From: Rhyacophila brunnea
Taxonomy: Eukaryota; Arthropoda; Insecta; Trichoptera; Rhyacophilidae
Direction: 5' to 3'
Assembly: GCA_022495005.1 (NCBI GenBank)
Contig: JAGYXB010000559.1
Coordinates: 2,046,001-2,110,000 of the forward strand
DNA: 64,000 nucleotides
Shown: one piece after another, positions 1 through 12,404 of the stretch
Layout: the number at the start of each line of letters is the position of its first letter
Numbering within the stretch: position 1 is the stretch's first letter
Made by a program: the position numbers and the translations under genes
The notes under the pieces: generated by a model
Seen by the model: only the letters and a program-made list of their open reading frames with translations
Database searches by the model: none
What the model was told of the DNA's origin: nothing

Positions 1-735
1 CCTCCTCGTATGCGCCCGTATTGTATGGCATAATTCGAAATACCCGAAAGATGCACGTACATAGCAATTCATATCCTTTAAAGTTGTGATATTTACAAAA
101 CTAATTAACTTAAAAATGCACTTATACTAACGTGGAAAGCAATCATACAATAATTTATTGGTTTCGTGTAAATATTAAAATTCGTTTAATAATAATAAAA
201 GCACTCTTTTTTGTAGTGTTTGATTTACATCATTTGTTTTGCTAGAGTAAGTACTCATCCAATATTTTAAAATGCGTTTTAAATTACTTAGGTATTTACT
301 GACATATTATTATCTTTCAAAGAGATATCTATCGAACATTTTACACACCTATTTTAATGACGTAGTCTGGTATTGTTTATGTTGTGCATGTACTTACAAG
401 AGATAGGTACTTAAACATTAAATAATAATGTAGCAATTTTATCAATATATTAATATGTTTAATAGAATCAATTATTGAAACGTAATAAATAACTAGTCTG
501 GTATCCACAAGAGGCCGCTACATGGTATATTTACTAACCATATTAGTTACACTTATAATTATACATTATATTAATTCAGATATTATTTTAATTTATTAAG
601 TATATTATTATAATTTAATTAATCTTTTAAAACGTATGCACAGCCTGTATAAATCCTTATGGAAATATTGAAAAACATACAACTGTTGATTTCGTAAAAA
701 TAAATATCTTTAGTTTACAAAAAAAATCCCTGCGA
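1..735. other. AT-rich intergenic DNA, nothing recognised
   Basis: This stretch is very AT-rich with short reading frames only. I see no domain, inverted repeat or repeat-family match to the rest of the window. Confidence 0.5.
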
Positions 736-780
736 CGAACTAAGCCTGAACAATCGGAAAACTTTGTAGGAGGAGTAGGA

Positions 781-1379
781 CCATGGCCCCCGCGAAAGGG
801 GGGGCTGACAGGGCTCTAGTATGGGGGCCCGGGCTTAAAGGGGGCCCGGCGTGGTGATTCGACCAGTTAAGTAAGATAACCATACGCCACAGTTTTGCTG
901 TAATATTGAAAAAAGTCGCCCTCATTTTACTTAAAGAATGGTACCATTTAAAATTACTATGCCATGCAATTAAGTGTAATATTATGATGATTGATATAAT
1001 TAAATGACAATTTAAATGTAAAATTTTATTTTATAGTTATTTTTAGTGTATTTCCTGACTAATGACAATGACTATTTTTCCAATATGATGAAGGTTTACA
1101 AGTTACTTAACTACAACAAAATGGGGTCGTGATCAGTGTTTCATAATATGATGCCAAGTGCCAACAACTCAATAATTCTAGATTTATTTAAACATACAAA
1201 GTATCGCTAAAAATGGACGAAATACCCCTAATTTTACCTCGCGGAACCTTGGGATTCCACCTAATACCAGTTGGGGAACACTACTGTAGAACATCACACT
1301 GCCCTTAACCTTAGCGATAGCTAGGGGGCCCGCCAAACATCTTGGCCTGGGGGCCCACTTCAGAATGTGTAGGCCATGG
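781..1379 (+). repeat. Interspersed repeat family E, copy 1
   Basis: The ends are short inverted repeats, CCATGGCC at the left and GGCCATGG at the right, and the two GC-rich ends flank an AT-rich centre. The left block (GGGGCTGACAGGGCTCTAG) and the right block (AGCGATAG followed by a G-run) recur in the same order at 35617-36039. A reversed copy lies at 52955-53215. This arrangement fits a non-autonomous DNA element, but no target duplication is clear. The short reading frames across it are not protein-like. Confidence 0.5.
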
Positions 1380-1689
1380 TAATGACCATTACTTGCAAGA
1401 TAGATAGAACTAAACAAAGTATTGAAAGAATCTACCTGTACAATGACGTATCACTATTTTACTGGACAATTATTTCATTAAATTCACTCACCTGGACTAT
1501 ACACTCCTTTTGAAGACAATTTACTAAACAGTTCACATACCAGAAGTAGTATTTTGTGAAACGATGTGATAAAATATGATTAAAATCTTATTTAAGTAGA
1601 TTCGTCGTACGATGTATAAAAAATCTGATATAATATGCGTGCGAGTGGGTCATTGTAACGTTATAACAACCGGATCGCAGTTTATTTAA

Positions 1690-2042
1690 GCCGGCTCTCA
1701 CATCAAAACTTGTTTTGCCTGCAACGTGTGAGACGTCATCGTTATTCACAAATTTTGTTTGCACGTTGCCAAATGGAGCTCCGCAGATGGGTCGAATGCG
1801 ACTTTTTAGTTTGAAAATCTACTGTTGCAATTGACAAGTTGCATGATTCTCGGGCTGCGAGTCGAAGACGCCGGGACGCATAAAAACACATACGAATTGG
1901 TCATTCTAAATATTTATACGTTTCGAAGGTTACGTGCGACTGTCGCAAGGTAGATGTGCGCGGTCTCACCGGATCAACGTTATTGGAAGGTTTGATGTAT
2001 GGCTGTGTGATAGACGAGGCGATTTTAGACGTGAGAGCCGGC
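1690..2042. mobile_element. MITE with GCCGGCTCTCAC inverted ends, Harbinger-like
   Basis: A 353 bp element begins GCCGGCTCTCAC and ends GTGAGAGCCGGC, a perfect 12 bp inverted terminal repeat. It is flanked by TAA on both sides (1687-1689 and 2043-2045). A 3-bp TAA/TTA duplication with G-starting ends is the habit of PIF/Harbinger elements, so that superfamily is inferred. No transposase is encoded. A diverged relative lies at 18725-19363. Confidence 0.7.
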
Positions 2043-2389
2043 TAATAGTGTGTATAGACCTACGAACTGCGGCAGTTAGGCATAGCACACGAACATATTA
2101 TTTTTCCACGAGCACATCAATATCATAGAAATACAAGAAATCACGTTACCAACTTTACGTCACACCACTGCATGCTTACAACGTGCATGCTTTCCGAGAC
2201 AAAATGTTATTAGCCCGTCCGCACTGCGACAGCAAAACCCTTCGTGATGGCCAAAAATATGGTACAAAACTCTCATTAATCAGAGCTTATATTATTAATA
2301 ATTACATAAAGCAACTAATTTTAACGTGCATTCATATATTATATATATATATCATTGTATATCAATCGTTAATTATTATTATAAGGATG

Positions 2390-2896
2390 TGTAATGCTTT
2401 TGGCCGCCTGAATAGTGTCTTTAAAAGTGCCATCCCACTGCGCCTAAAGCGCAAAGTGTTCAACCAGTGTGTGCTTCCCATAATCACACATGCGTGTGAA
2501 ACATGTAACCCTAAGTAAAAGAGAGATCCATAAACGTGATATGGAGAGGTGCATGCTGGGCATAACACGAAAGGACAACAAGAGAAATGAGTGGACAATG
2601 GAACAAACAAGGGTTTGCGATGTAATAGAGTTTGCTGAAAACCACAAATATAAATGGGCTGGACACATAGCTCAAAGAAAATACAATCGTTGGACAAATT
2701 TAGTCATCCAGTGGTATCCAAGAGGTACAAAACGTCCGCAAGGTAGACCAAGAGGCCGCTGGATTGATGAAATGATAAATTTCTGCATACGTACGTGGCA
2801 ACGCAACGCACAGGACCAAGAGAAGTGGAATCAGTTTGGAGAGACCTTCATCCAGCAGTGGATAGATTCAGGGTAATGATGATGATGTAATGCTTT
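2390..2896 (+). mobile_element. 5'-truncated LINE tail (RTE/Craft-like ORF2 C-terminus), copy 1
   Basis: The insert is 2401-2885, bounded by an 11-bp target duplication TGTAATGCTTT (2390-2400 and 2886-2896). It encodes the C-terminal end of a LINE polyprotein: VFNQCVLPIITHACET, then MERCMLGITRK, then the GHIAQRK, RPQGRPRGRW and QQWIDSG blocks, and ends in a TGATGATGATG tail. About 12 codons are missing near 2516-2535 compared with the copy at 54067, which shifts the frame. The reading frame at 2490-2876 is part of this relic and is not a host gene. It starts at the same element base as the copy at 54067. Confidence 0.85.
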
Positions 2897-3075
2897 GGGT
2901 CCCAGATAGCAAACTTTGTTTTTATCAGGAGTACCCAATAAAACAACAATGTATGTTTACTGAAAGTCGATTTTGAAATCACCAAAAACATAAAATCTCA
3001 TGACAATTTACTAATTACTTAAAATGTATGGTAAATAATTCAACTAATGTAATTAATTTCATTCAATAATTCCTG
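2897..3075. other. Short intergenic spacer
   Basis: No feature is recognised here. Confidence 0.4.
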
Positions 3076-3079
3076 AACC

Positions 3080-3181
3080 GGGACACTATTTTTAAATTTT
3101 CCACGAGACGCCGTGATAATCTCGAAGATTCGATTGAACCAAAGCTGCGCTCCGGTGCGCGTCGATCCATTTCGAGCGCTG
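3080..3181 (-). mobile_element. End fragment of the CAGTGCTCGAAATGG hAT MITE family
   Basis: About 100 bp match, in reverse, the left end of the complete element at 53254-53480. They include the TTTTCCACGAGACG block and the terminal CCATTTCGAGCGCTG. The other end is absent, so this is a solo relic. Confidence 0.6.
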
Positions 3182-3757
3182 GCAGTATAACGTGTTGAGC
3201 AGAATTAGAAGCCATATAATAGTTTTGGATCGTCCAGGAAAGTTTCCGCCAAGGGGTGTAGAGAAAAAAAATATGATTGTTTATGTTCATATTCTTTTAT
3301 ACTCTTCTGATAGTAACAACCGGCTCTAATAAAGGTGCCGAAAGGTTATCAAACGGTTCCGTTAAATAACACCACTAGACATACCTAAAGTACGCAACCT
3401 TTTAATGACTCAAACGTGTAAATCACGAGTGTTTTATTCAATACCGAGAATAGACAATGTGTACTTAATTAGAGGTACACTCAATTTTAATTGAAGTGTG
3501 AAGAACTCAACCACGAATCTATTAATTGTAGATACGTCAGGTCAGGGGTAGGGAACGTAATGTATTTGCAAATCAAAGCTGTCGCTTTGTGAATCATGTC
3601 TAGTCTCCAGTATGTTCTATTGAAATTGACTTACAGCTAATTTAAACGTTAGTCATACTAACTTTTTTTCAGCGTCACTTTCATAATATAATTATAAATG
3701 TTCCAATTGATTACATGGAAGATTTATAAAATTATTCAGTTATTATTTACAATAACT
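3182..3757. other. Intergenic DNA, nothing recognised
   Basis: AT-rich sequence without a supported gene or repeat. Confidence 0.4.
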
Positions 3758-4540
3758 ATGTAGCTTTGGCTGCGAGACCTGCCATTGGTGATGCCAATTG
3801 GGAGGGCAATAACTCTGTTCAACCAAATCGCTTCGGATGTTGATATATTCCATCTAAGTGAGGATGAGTTTAGGTGGACGTTATTTTATAAATTCTTAAA
3901 ATAGGGTCTGCTTAACTCATCCGGTGTACTTCCTTGTATCCATATAATTTTTTGTATTTACACATTTATACTGTAGAATAACCTAATACTGATCTATCTC
4001 TTTTGTTATGTACCTAATATTGTTTTAATAATATTTCGTTGTTTCTAAATGTCATGTTGTGAACGTCTTAAACTTATAATTTGTAATGTCCACAATATGT
4101 AAAATAAATTAATTGAATTGAATTGAGACGTGGACCCTCAACACGAGAAATTTCCAAAGGCTAAGAGTTGCACAGCGAGGCATGGAGAGGTGTATGTTGG
4201 GCATCACGCGAAAGGACCGTAAGAGAAACGAATGGATTAGGAAGCAGACAGGAGTACGCGATGTAATAGACGTTGCCAAACAGCTGAAATGAAGATGGGC
4301 GGGGCACTTTGCTCGACGAAAGGACGGCCGCTGGACAAATGCCGTCATCCAGTGGTACCCAAGGGGCACGAAACGGCCACAGGGTCGCCCTAAAAGCCGC
4401 TGGATTGACGAACTGGTAAAGTTCGGCGGAAATGCGTGGCAGCGAACGACACAGGACCGAGAGACTTGGAAGAAGCTTGAGGAGGCCTTCATCCAGCAGT
4501 GGATTGACCCCGGCTAATGATGATGATGATGTAGCTTTGG
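3758..4540 (+). mobile_element. Chimeric LINE insertion: two different 3' ends in one target duplication
   Basis: The insert 3770-4528 is bounded by a 12-bp duplication ATGTAGCTTTGG (3758-3769 and 4529-4540). Its first half (3770-4127) reads as a LINE ORF2 C-terminus (RDLPLVMPIGRAITLFNQ, then EDEFRWTLFYKFLK and a stop) with a 3' UTR ending AATAAATTAATTGAATTG. The second half (about 4128-4528) is the RTE/Craft-like tail, with RVAQRGMERC-type, GHFARRK and RPQGRPKSRW blocks and a TGATGATGATG end. No separate duplication lies at the junction, so one insertion from a fused RNA is the simplest reading. Confidence 0.7.
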
Positions 4541-5188
4541 AGTACCTTATTTTAAAAGAAGCAAGATAACAAAACAGTTACATTTGATCACTATGATGAT
4601 TCATGATTCTGCAGACTTAAGGCTATACTTCAGTAGAGGCATGGTCTAAAAAGATCGTGGCTAGGCGATGCGCGGATTGTGCAAATGACGCGTGCCGAAC
4701 GAAATATAATTTGTCATAAAAATTCAACATGCGTCCATTTAATGTAATGTTTATTGTTATATTACTAATAATAATAGTATATTCATTGACATGTTTTCTT
4801 TTTCAAAAACTTAGGTACATACGTAAAGTTTTTTAGTCATCTTTACACGATTTAGGAATATATTCATCCGACGCCATGACAAAACAAATCGACGTGCGTA
4901 CATCTCGTCTCTCGATCTCCGATTGGCGACTAGTGCGAAATTTCGTCGCACCTACTGTTGAAAATTATTTGCCGTTTCACTGAAGTACGCTTTTAGGCCA
5001 CCGGACAATAATATTCCAAATTGTTTTATTTATCTGTGAATCTGTGATGGTGAAAAAATTTGATGCCAAATATTAAATAGTAGGGTAAACTTTATTCAAT
5101 TCTGTAAATGTGGTTGTTGGTGATTATTAAGTGCTTTAAAGATAAAAATAAGGGTTCTTAGTTCACCGATTTCATAATGCCTAGAACT
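4541..5188. other. Intergenic DNA, nothing recognised
   Basis: No gene, RNA or repeat-family match was seen. Confidence 0.4.
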
Positions 5189-5735
5189 CAGTGGCGAAGG
5201 GTGGAGGTAGGCTGCTAAGATCCGCCATAAATAGTGCACACTAAACTTTGTCAGTCATACGTATTTGTTTTTATTGAAATAAGACTACAATTTACAAATG
5301 GTGCTGGCTAGTTTTTATAACTCCATTAAACCCTTCGAAACCAAGCCATAATACATAATAGTCAGACTATTCAAAATTATGCAACTGAATCATACATAAC
5401 TTTGGATATTTTATAGATAGAATAATATTGTTATCTATTAGGGATAGTTTGGTTTAGACAGGTCTCAATAAATTTAAAAAAAAATGTACCAACAATTATT
5501 TGTATAATATGTATTCTGAATCCAACGAAAACGTACGTATGAATGTATCGCTCAAAGTATACCATAACTTTACTATTATGGTTTGTGTTAAGCATGGTTT
5601 AATTGATTTTTAAAAACTAACCAACACCATCTATAAATTGTAGTCTTAGGTCAATAAAAACAAATATGTATAACAAAGTTTAATATGCACTATTTATGGT
5701 GGATCTAAACAGTTTACCTCTACCCTTCGCTACTG
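5189..5735. mobile_element. hAT-type MITE family B, copy 1
   Basis: The element starts CAGTGGCGAAGGGTGGAGG and ends with its inverted counterpart, CCTCTACCCTTCGCTACTG. The arms extend more than 100 bp (GTGCACACTAAACTTTGTC against its mirror). The interior is AT-rich and has no reading frame. The flanks, CTAGAACT and CAGAACCT, are a poor 8-bp duplication, which suits an old insertion. Sibling copies with good duplications (32948, 48760) fix the family as hAT. Confidence 0.8.
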
Positions 5736-5743
5736 CAGAACCT

Positions 5744-7440
5744 ACAACCCAGAATGTTTAGAAAAACATATTCGTAAATATCTTTCATACAATTTTTACA
5801 CAGTTTTTATGGAGTATTCATTTGTTCACGAACTGAATGATGTATATAATGCATTATGATTGTATTTTGAAAATACATAGGGATATGGGAAAAAATAGTT
5901 AGGTAATAAATAATATAACACAGTAGGACCATTTACACGTTAGCGTTTTTTGAAGCGCCTTTCATTCAAATGTGACGCATACATACTCAAAGAAAAAGTG
6001 GTGTCAATTTTCAAAGCTGTATATTGTATAATATATTGTATTTTCAAGCTGAATATGCTGACATTTTTTGGGTGTCTATGGCGCTAAAAACGTCAATGGG
6101 TATTATATAAAAACTAAAATAAACGGAAATAATTTTGAGGGAAACAATAAATAAAGATAGTGTATATTGTGTAAAAATAAAAATTTATTTCTATATTGTT
6201 ATTTATAATGCAAACAAAATATGTCCTATGGTTAATTATTTTTATTCGATAATGATTTCTAATTGCGTAATATTGTTTATTACATCCATATTTTATATAA
6301 AAAAACAAATAAAAAATAACACTTTGTATTGGAGGTATATTTATTCCGTTAATATACTATATATTATGAACTATATATATAGTTAGGTATATCAATATAA
6401 AATATGCAATATTTTAAAATTATTAATTCATCTAGTTGTAAGATTATATCGAGCATAGTATGGAAACTGAAATAACTATTGAAAATGGCTTAATATAATG
6501 AATTATTATTACACTATTGTAAACGTAATTTTACAAAGTAAATAATATCTTAACTTTCTTTTAAAAGCATGTTTTATATGTCGATATATTCCACTTACGT
6601 GAGTTGATTTGAATATATTTTTTTTATCGGTAACAGTTATTTCAGTTTAAGTCGACGGATTTCTACGTAACTATTTTATAAAATATGTGGTATGGATGTA
6701 ATATATTATACAAAATACCTTTAATTTACACCATGTTAAAATGTCATAGAATCAACACAAACGTACCAAAAGTTGCCACAATATACTCTCTATTATATAA
6801 CGGGTGAAAGTACAAGAAAGCTCTTCATTATATTCGAACAGGATTCGCGTTTTTGTGACAACTTACTGTGCGTTTGGGTTGACCCTTATATTAATAACTT
6901 CTGATTTCTATGACACGTTAATATTATTAAATTAAAATACATTTTTGTAATTAAAATACATTATAATTTGAAGCTATTATACACATTTATTTATTTCTAG
7001 TATCTTCATCCAAAGTTTTATTTTTCTTAATAAGACTCGGAGAATTTTTCCAGTTTGTTAACATTGACTTTCTCAATTCGCCTTGTTTTAATTAACGAAT
7101 TGAGTGTCAAAATAACTTACTCTACGAGGGGGGCGCTACACTACGTGATTTTGATGCGACGAAATCAGCGATGATCCAATAAATGTACAGTCGCAGGTTA
7201 TCCCAGAACCTCATGAAGTAACCAATTTGTTGGACATATCATCTAATAGTTTTTTTCTATGAAGAGAATATTGCAAACTCTAGTCAATGCCACTTACGAT
7301 AAAGATCCTTACTTTGATAATAAAAATAATTCTCATATAGGCTAGATCGATGAAAAAATATAAATTCAAATAGGGTACTTGTACAATAGTGTACTCCACC
7401 CATATCCAGTGTATTGGAATATTCTTCAATAAAAAGCTAC
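5744..7440. other. AT-rich intergenic DNA, nothing recognised
   Basis: Very AT-rich. Overlapping reading frames at 6114-6386 on both strands are low-complexity Ile/Tyr/Asn-rich and are judged to be chance. Confidence 0.4.
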
Positions 7441-7449
7441 CACTGCTAC

Positions 7450-8095
7450 CAGATAAACTACTTTGAAGGGTGTACTTCGTTACACGAAGGTATGCGCCAC
7501 GAAGAAGTGACGTGATCTGGCAAAGGAAGCTGGCCATTCAGGGATGCCATATCAATGGACACCAGAAAACCTGGACTGGAATGAGGCCATAAAGAAAATG
7601 TGCCAAAGCATGTGGATAGATTTCCATCATAGGGCATCCTTAGAAAAGGGAAAATGAAGTAAGTCCATTCTACCATCCCCACGGCTGGTGCCCTGGTTTG
7701 TAGAGTTTCCTTTGAAGAGGAATGAGCTTAAGCTGATACTGCGGCTAAGAACAGGGAACACAGTGGGTAAAAGATTTGATGTCCTCATGGGAAGAAGCGA
7801 TTCGCAGCTCTGCGATGAATGTGATGTTTTGGAGGACATTGTACATGTAGCAGTACAATACCCTAAATATGAACGACACAGAGTACAGCTGCGAATTGCG
7901 GATATCTTTGAGAATGTCAATGAGTTGAAAGGTGCCCCGACGGTGGGTAAGATAGAAGAACTTGGCAAAATAGTAAAGTTCTTTAACAGAATTTGAGTGA
8001 GGACCAGATAGGCGGATCCCCTTCTAGAAGAGAAGAGGCGATATGACACCTCGGTAAAATAATAAAAAAGAAGAGACGTGACAAATAGTACAAGG
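7450..8095 (+). pseudogene. Decayed non-LTR retrotransposon: C-terminal ORF2 region and 3' UTR
   Basis: Translated on the plus strand this reads as a terminal segment of an I/R1/Jockey-type LINE polyprotein: PWTPENLDWNEAIKKMCQ at 7552-7605, then ELKLILRLRTGNTVGKRF and the zinc-knuckle stretch QLCDECDVLEDIVHV at 7729-7855. Such LINEs usually have C-x2-C-x7-H-x4-C here, and the last Cys is replaced (VAVQYPKY). A stop at about 7654 and a change of frame show decay. An AAATAATAAAAAAGAAGAG tail follows at 8055-8075. The 102-codon frame at 7688-7996 belongs to this relic. Confidence 0.7.
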
Positions 8096-8109
8096 GAAGC
8101 ATGTGTGTA

Positions 8110-9350
8110 TTTTCTACACACTATTTATAATACACGCCGTTCATATCAGTCATTCTGGAATGTTCCCTATACATTTTTTTATATATCGATACTCGTTAGT
8201 ACCACCACCGTATGTGACCGAAAGCAAACATGTCCAACTTCAAGTAGGTTGTGATCTGCTATCCAGTTCTACTACACTTTCCCATTTTCATTCCTCAACA
8301 AATGTATTATCTTTGGTTGATGATACTAAGGTGTTACAAATGAAATGACGACACTAATTATTGTCTTTTAACGTCAGAAAGAAAAACTAAATTTCATATT
8401 CATCGCGAAACTGATTATTGGTTTTACTAGTTGACCAATACACTTTAAAATATGGGAAAATATGGGCTACTGCGCTGCATAGCTTGCATATTATGCGTTT
8501 TCGGCTTCCAATTTATTATTTTCTTACACCACTGCTGCAAATTCTTGGATGGGATTGCGCAAAAACAGGATCTGTTTATTTGTAATCAATCTCCTAGGTT
8601 ACCATGACGTCGTGGCTTCAAAATCATGTAGGTAGTGAAATACCGCGGTGAATACAAATATATGTAAATATCCGTTGTGATTATAACCGTTACATTATAT
8701 TGGTTAAATTTGCTTATTTGTTCCAAATCGGTCGGCACGTTCCAGCGCCATCCCTGCGGTGTCCCTCCTTGCATGGTTCAACGTTGGACTGCCCGAAAAT
8801 AGGAAAGCGCCTCTCGTTTCCAGCAGTTTCGGGGAAATTATGACGTCGGACGCCACTGTTCATAGGCACCGTCTGAAAATAAATTACAACATCAAATTAG
8901 AAATGTAAGTTAAGTGTCATGTGTATAATTGATTAGGAAACAACAAACAAGGGGTATGCGATGTAAATGTAAAAGGTTTCTTCAAAATCGTTAGTTGTAT
9001 CATTGGTTGCGTATCTATGAATATTTAGAAACGATCTATAAACGGAAAACGCATCTAATTTCCTACCATGTGACATACGAAACTCATGATTTCTGAATTT
9101 CAAATAATTGGTTATAATCAAACAAGTTAAATAAAAATATAAAGCAAATACTACTCCCAAAAGAAGGAAAAAACAATATAATATTTTTTTTTAAATAAAA
9201 TACACAATACATCACAGAAAATGTCTGTCATTGAGAGCACATTGACAATTCTCAAAGCTCACTGTAGTATTTTGTATTGGAAGACCATGATTTTGTTGGT
9301 TATATGAATAAATTATCACGAGAACTTGCAAGACTTGCAACACTTGCAAG
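8110..9350. other. Intergenic DNA, nothing recognised
   Basis: No supported gene. Short frames at 8103-8348, 8586-8774 and 8933-9160 have no domain-like pattern. Confidence 0.4.
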
Positions 9351-9354
9351 AACT

Positions 9355-9452
9355 AGGGGTCGATAAAAAAGGAGAGAGTCGAGTGACGGAGAAGTTTGAG
9401 TGAAACGGCCATGGTTCACCCTGAAGTAGCACCATAAAAGAAGAAGAAGATA
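9355..9452 (+). repeat. Probable LINE 3'-end fragment
   Basis: A relatively GC-rich 100 bp block (GAGAGAGTCGAGTGACGGAG, then GGTTCACCCTGAAGTAGC) ends in AAAAGAAGAAGAAG. This looks like the purine-rich tail of a retrotransposon 3' UTR and resembles the end of the relic at 7450-8095 in style. No coding remains. Confidence 0.35.
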
Positions 9453-9884
9453 TTATATAGCGGTAAATTATAAATGAATAAGGGTTTTTTTAGATGCAAC
9501 TTTTACCCATTAAGTATTAATTTATCGTTTATCAAATTCGATCTAAAATCGTCACTATTTTTCTCCGTTTACAATAAAACAGTGATTCTCCGTCTTCTTG
9601 CATCAGCCACTATCGGGACGATATTCCTTCAGATGCACTCGTATCTACCAATCATGGTGACTATGAAATTGAGTGTAGATATTTCTTAGAGATAAACATT
9701 CATTTTTAATTCCAATATAGGAATATGTGTACTTTTCAGACCGTTTAAGATATATTAAAAGTTTGCATTTGAACTGTGAGTTGTTATGTATATTTTGTAA
9801 AACTGTATTTTATATCAAATAAATAACTATGTAAATATCTGATATTATGTGATAACATAACACTGATAACATTTATATATTATA

Positions 9885-10095
9885 TTACCTAAGGAAGCAG
9901 ACAAGGGTTTGCGATGTAATAGAGTTTATTAAAAGCCTTAAATGGAGATGGGCTGGACACATAGCTCGAAGAAGAGGCAATCGTTGGACAAATCTAGTCA
10001 TCCTGTGGTATCCAAGAAGTACAAAACGTCCACAAGGTAGACCTAGAGGCCGCTGGATCGATGAAATGATAAAGTTCTGCGGAAGTACGTGATAC
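9885..10095 (+). mobile_element. Internal fragment of the RTE/Craft-like LINE tail
   Basis: This is near-identical in structure to part of the copy at 54067-54568. It runs from the RKQTRVCDVIEF block through GHIARR, NRWTNLVI and RPQGRPRGRWIDEM to CGSTW, where it stops abruptly without the TGATGATG tail. It is on the plus strand and broken at both ends, and no target duplication was found. Confidence 0.75.
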
Positions 10096-10097
10096 AA

Positions 10098-10537
10098 TAC
10101 TCAAAATTTAGCTAACATTTATAATCTTCCCGCAAATAAAAAAAAACCTTCTCATATTTTAAATTTACTTTTATATAATTTATAATAAAGATAAACTAAA
10201 ATCTGTGACGACTTTCTGTTATGTTTTTTTCTGTCATACGCAATTTGGACAGTTTCCAGATAAAGTGTACAAAAAACATGGGTGGATTCGATTTACTTTA
10301 TGATATAATATAAATTTGTGTGTGGTCGCCAAAGGTGGCCATGGGGACGGAAGCCCAATAGTACCGACGTAAAGACATTTTTAAAAAGTCTATCGTTAGT
10401 TAGTTATTTGCCCGACTCATTGAAAACCTAACACACATTGATCAAAATAACAGTCAATTTTGCGAGGCTTTGGATTCAACACATTGCCTTTTTTATTATG
10501 TATAAATACTTTCGTATAAATTACGTGTATATTCAAT
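10098..10537. other. Intergenic DNA, nothing recognised
   Basis: AT-rich spacer without recognisable content. Confidence 0.4.
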
Positions 10538-11391
10538 ACATATAACAGGGTTGGCAAACCTTTTTACGTACGAGTGCCAAAATTTCCCAAATATTATTTT
10601 TCAACTGTCTGACGTGCCGAGCAGTTTTTCATGGGGAAAAAATGGTTTTTAGGAATACTATTAAAAAAAAAAATGATAGAAATACCATTTACAGATCATA
10701 GTACACAATATTTAGTTTTATCGCTTTTTTCAATTACGCCATACATTTCGGTCCACCATTTTGAAACTGTCTCCAGAGTTACTACTACTAGCTTTGCCAC
10801 GTTTTTGTTTCTTTTTTGGTACAACCATTTTTGTTGGTAGAAATTAAATTGCTTGTTAATGTATAAATTAATTTGGTCCTTTAGGCATAAAGTAAAACCA
10901 GAATTGGTCTGATCAGATGAGACATTCTCTCTCTACAGTGGTCTCAAGCATTGTAAATTGAGCAAACTTAGAGGTTCGCGGCGCGGCATCCTCCGCCGCC
11001 TGATGAAGTTAGTGCGATAATATTATATGTGACGCATAAAGCCTAATGACCGACTTATGCAATCATATATTTACTTTAAACATAATGCTTGTTCTTGAAG
11101 AGTATTTTCGAGCTATTTTTTATACGATGCAATTTGTCAGTTTTAATTATTATAGGTATTTTTTTCTCTTCAAAAGCGTGCCTTGCAAAATCATCTCGCG
11201 TGCCATATGTTTATGCGTGCATAAACCGAGAGCAGTTTTCAGTATTCGAAGTAAAACGTATTCTAGACACGTGTGTAAGTTTAACCCGGATTCATCCTTA
11301 CTCGAGTCGGTTACCTGCTATCGCCTTACCCGTTGTGTATTTCAGTTCCCATTATTTCTGAGTTCCCTGGTTCACCACCACTGACATATAA
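10538..11391. mobile_element. Non-autonomous hAT element, 838 bp
   Basis: The element 10546-11383 starts CAGGGTTGGCAAACC and ends GGTTCACCACCACTG, imperfect inverted ends of about 15 bp. It is flanked by a perfect 8-bp duplication ACATATAA (10538-10545 and 11384-11391). Eight-bp duplications with CAG/CTG ends are diagnostic for hAT. The frames inside (11046-11384) show no transposase motif. Confidence 0.85.
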
Positions 11392-12110
11392 TATAATGCC
11401 AATGCGCTATGATTTGTGTTATTTTTACCGATTCCAGCTAAATAACCTTCAATACAAATTAAGTATACCTACCACCTAAATTGTTTTTCACGTGATATAA
11501 TATAATATTGTATCTTGATAAAATCATTAAACAATATACACTAACAAGCCCATTTTACAGATAAATTAAACATCTAATCTAATCATTTTTTACAAGCAAG
11601 TAAAACAATATATATTATACTTTTATTTAAGACAATAATAATTGAAACATTGTGTCGGCATCTAATTAAGTTCATTTTACCAAACCCGGATTTTATACTG
11701 ATTGTATAGTAAATACGTATTTTGAAAAACTGTTATCTACCGACTGCCTCTTAGTATCTTATCGAATAGATAGTGATACGTTCGATATGCCTTGTTACCA
11801 AGAATACATGTCAATAAAATCAACTTTGCGATCTTTTGGACTTAATAATATTTAAAAACATATTCGTACTTTAATATAATTATATATATTGTAATATTTA
11901 ATAGACTGTATGGTGACACAATCTATTACGTGCAATACTTTCAAAGCTTGATTTACATATAGATTCTGAGATTAAAAATGTAAGCATGGTTAATAACCTT
12001 TTATATTTTTCTAGGGAAAATGTTTTGTATGTTTAGCAGGATAATATTTTTTTACTGTAGGTAATTAAAAGAAAATTTAAATACTCTTTCATCGTAGATA
12101 ATTAGAAAAG
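11392..12110. other. AT-rich intergenic DNA, nothing recognised
   Basis: No gene or repeat-family match was seen. Confidence 0.4.
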
Positions 12111-12159
12111 TTTTGAATGTCTTTTTAACAAACCGGTATTTGGTATTTTGTGAACGACA

Positions 12160-12398
12160 TAATGATGGGCGAGCGGCTAACGCGTATGCTTATAATGTCG
12201 TGGGTCCCATATTCGAATCCTGGGTTTGGCAAATACATATATTGTTTTTCAATGTGTATTTGGAATCAGAGTATGGACCCAATAGGTTGAGCAAGTGGCT
12301 GACATCCATTTCTCGTAAAAACAAAATTTGTTAATACAAACCTCCACTCTCTGGAGGCCCATAATATGATCTTATTAGGTTCAAACATGGTCAAAGTA
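12160..12398 (+). mobile_element. tRNA-derived SINE, copy 1 (most complete head)
   Basis: The head has an RNA polymerase III A-box-like TGGGCGAGCGGCTAACGCG at about 12166-12184 and a B-box-like ATTCGAATCC at 12211-12220. Both are arranged as in a Ser/Leu-type tRNA but without a proper cloverleaf. The tail holds the blocks AATAGGTTGAGCAAGTGGC, TGACATCCATTTCTCGTAAA, and GATCTTATTAGG followed by CATGGTCAAA. The tail recurs at 33592, 37190, 43404 and, reversed, at 55749. The small frame at 12113-12334 is incidental. Confidence 0.75.
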
Positions 12399-12404
12399 AG
12401 TAAG

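Noticed and set aside
6114..6386. Overlapping 64- and 83-codon frames
   Set aside because: Both are Ile/Tyr/Asn-rich products of AT-rich DNA, opposite each other on the two strands.
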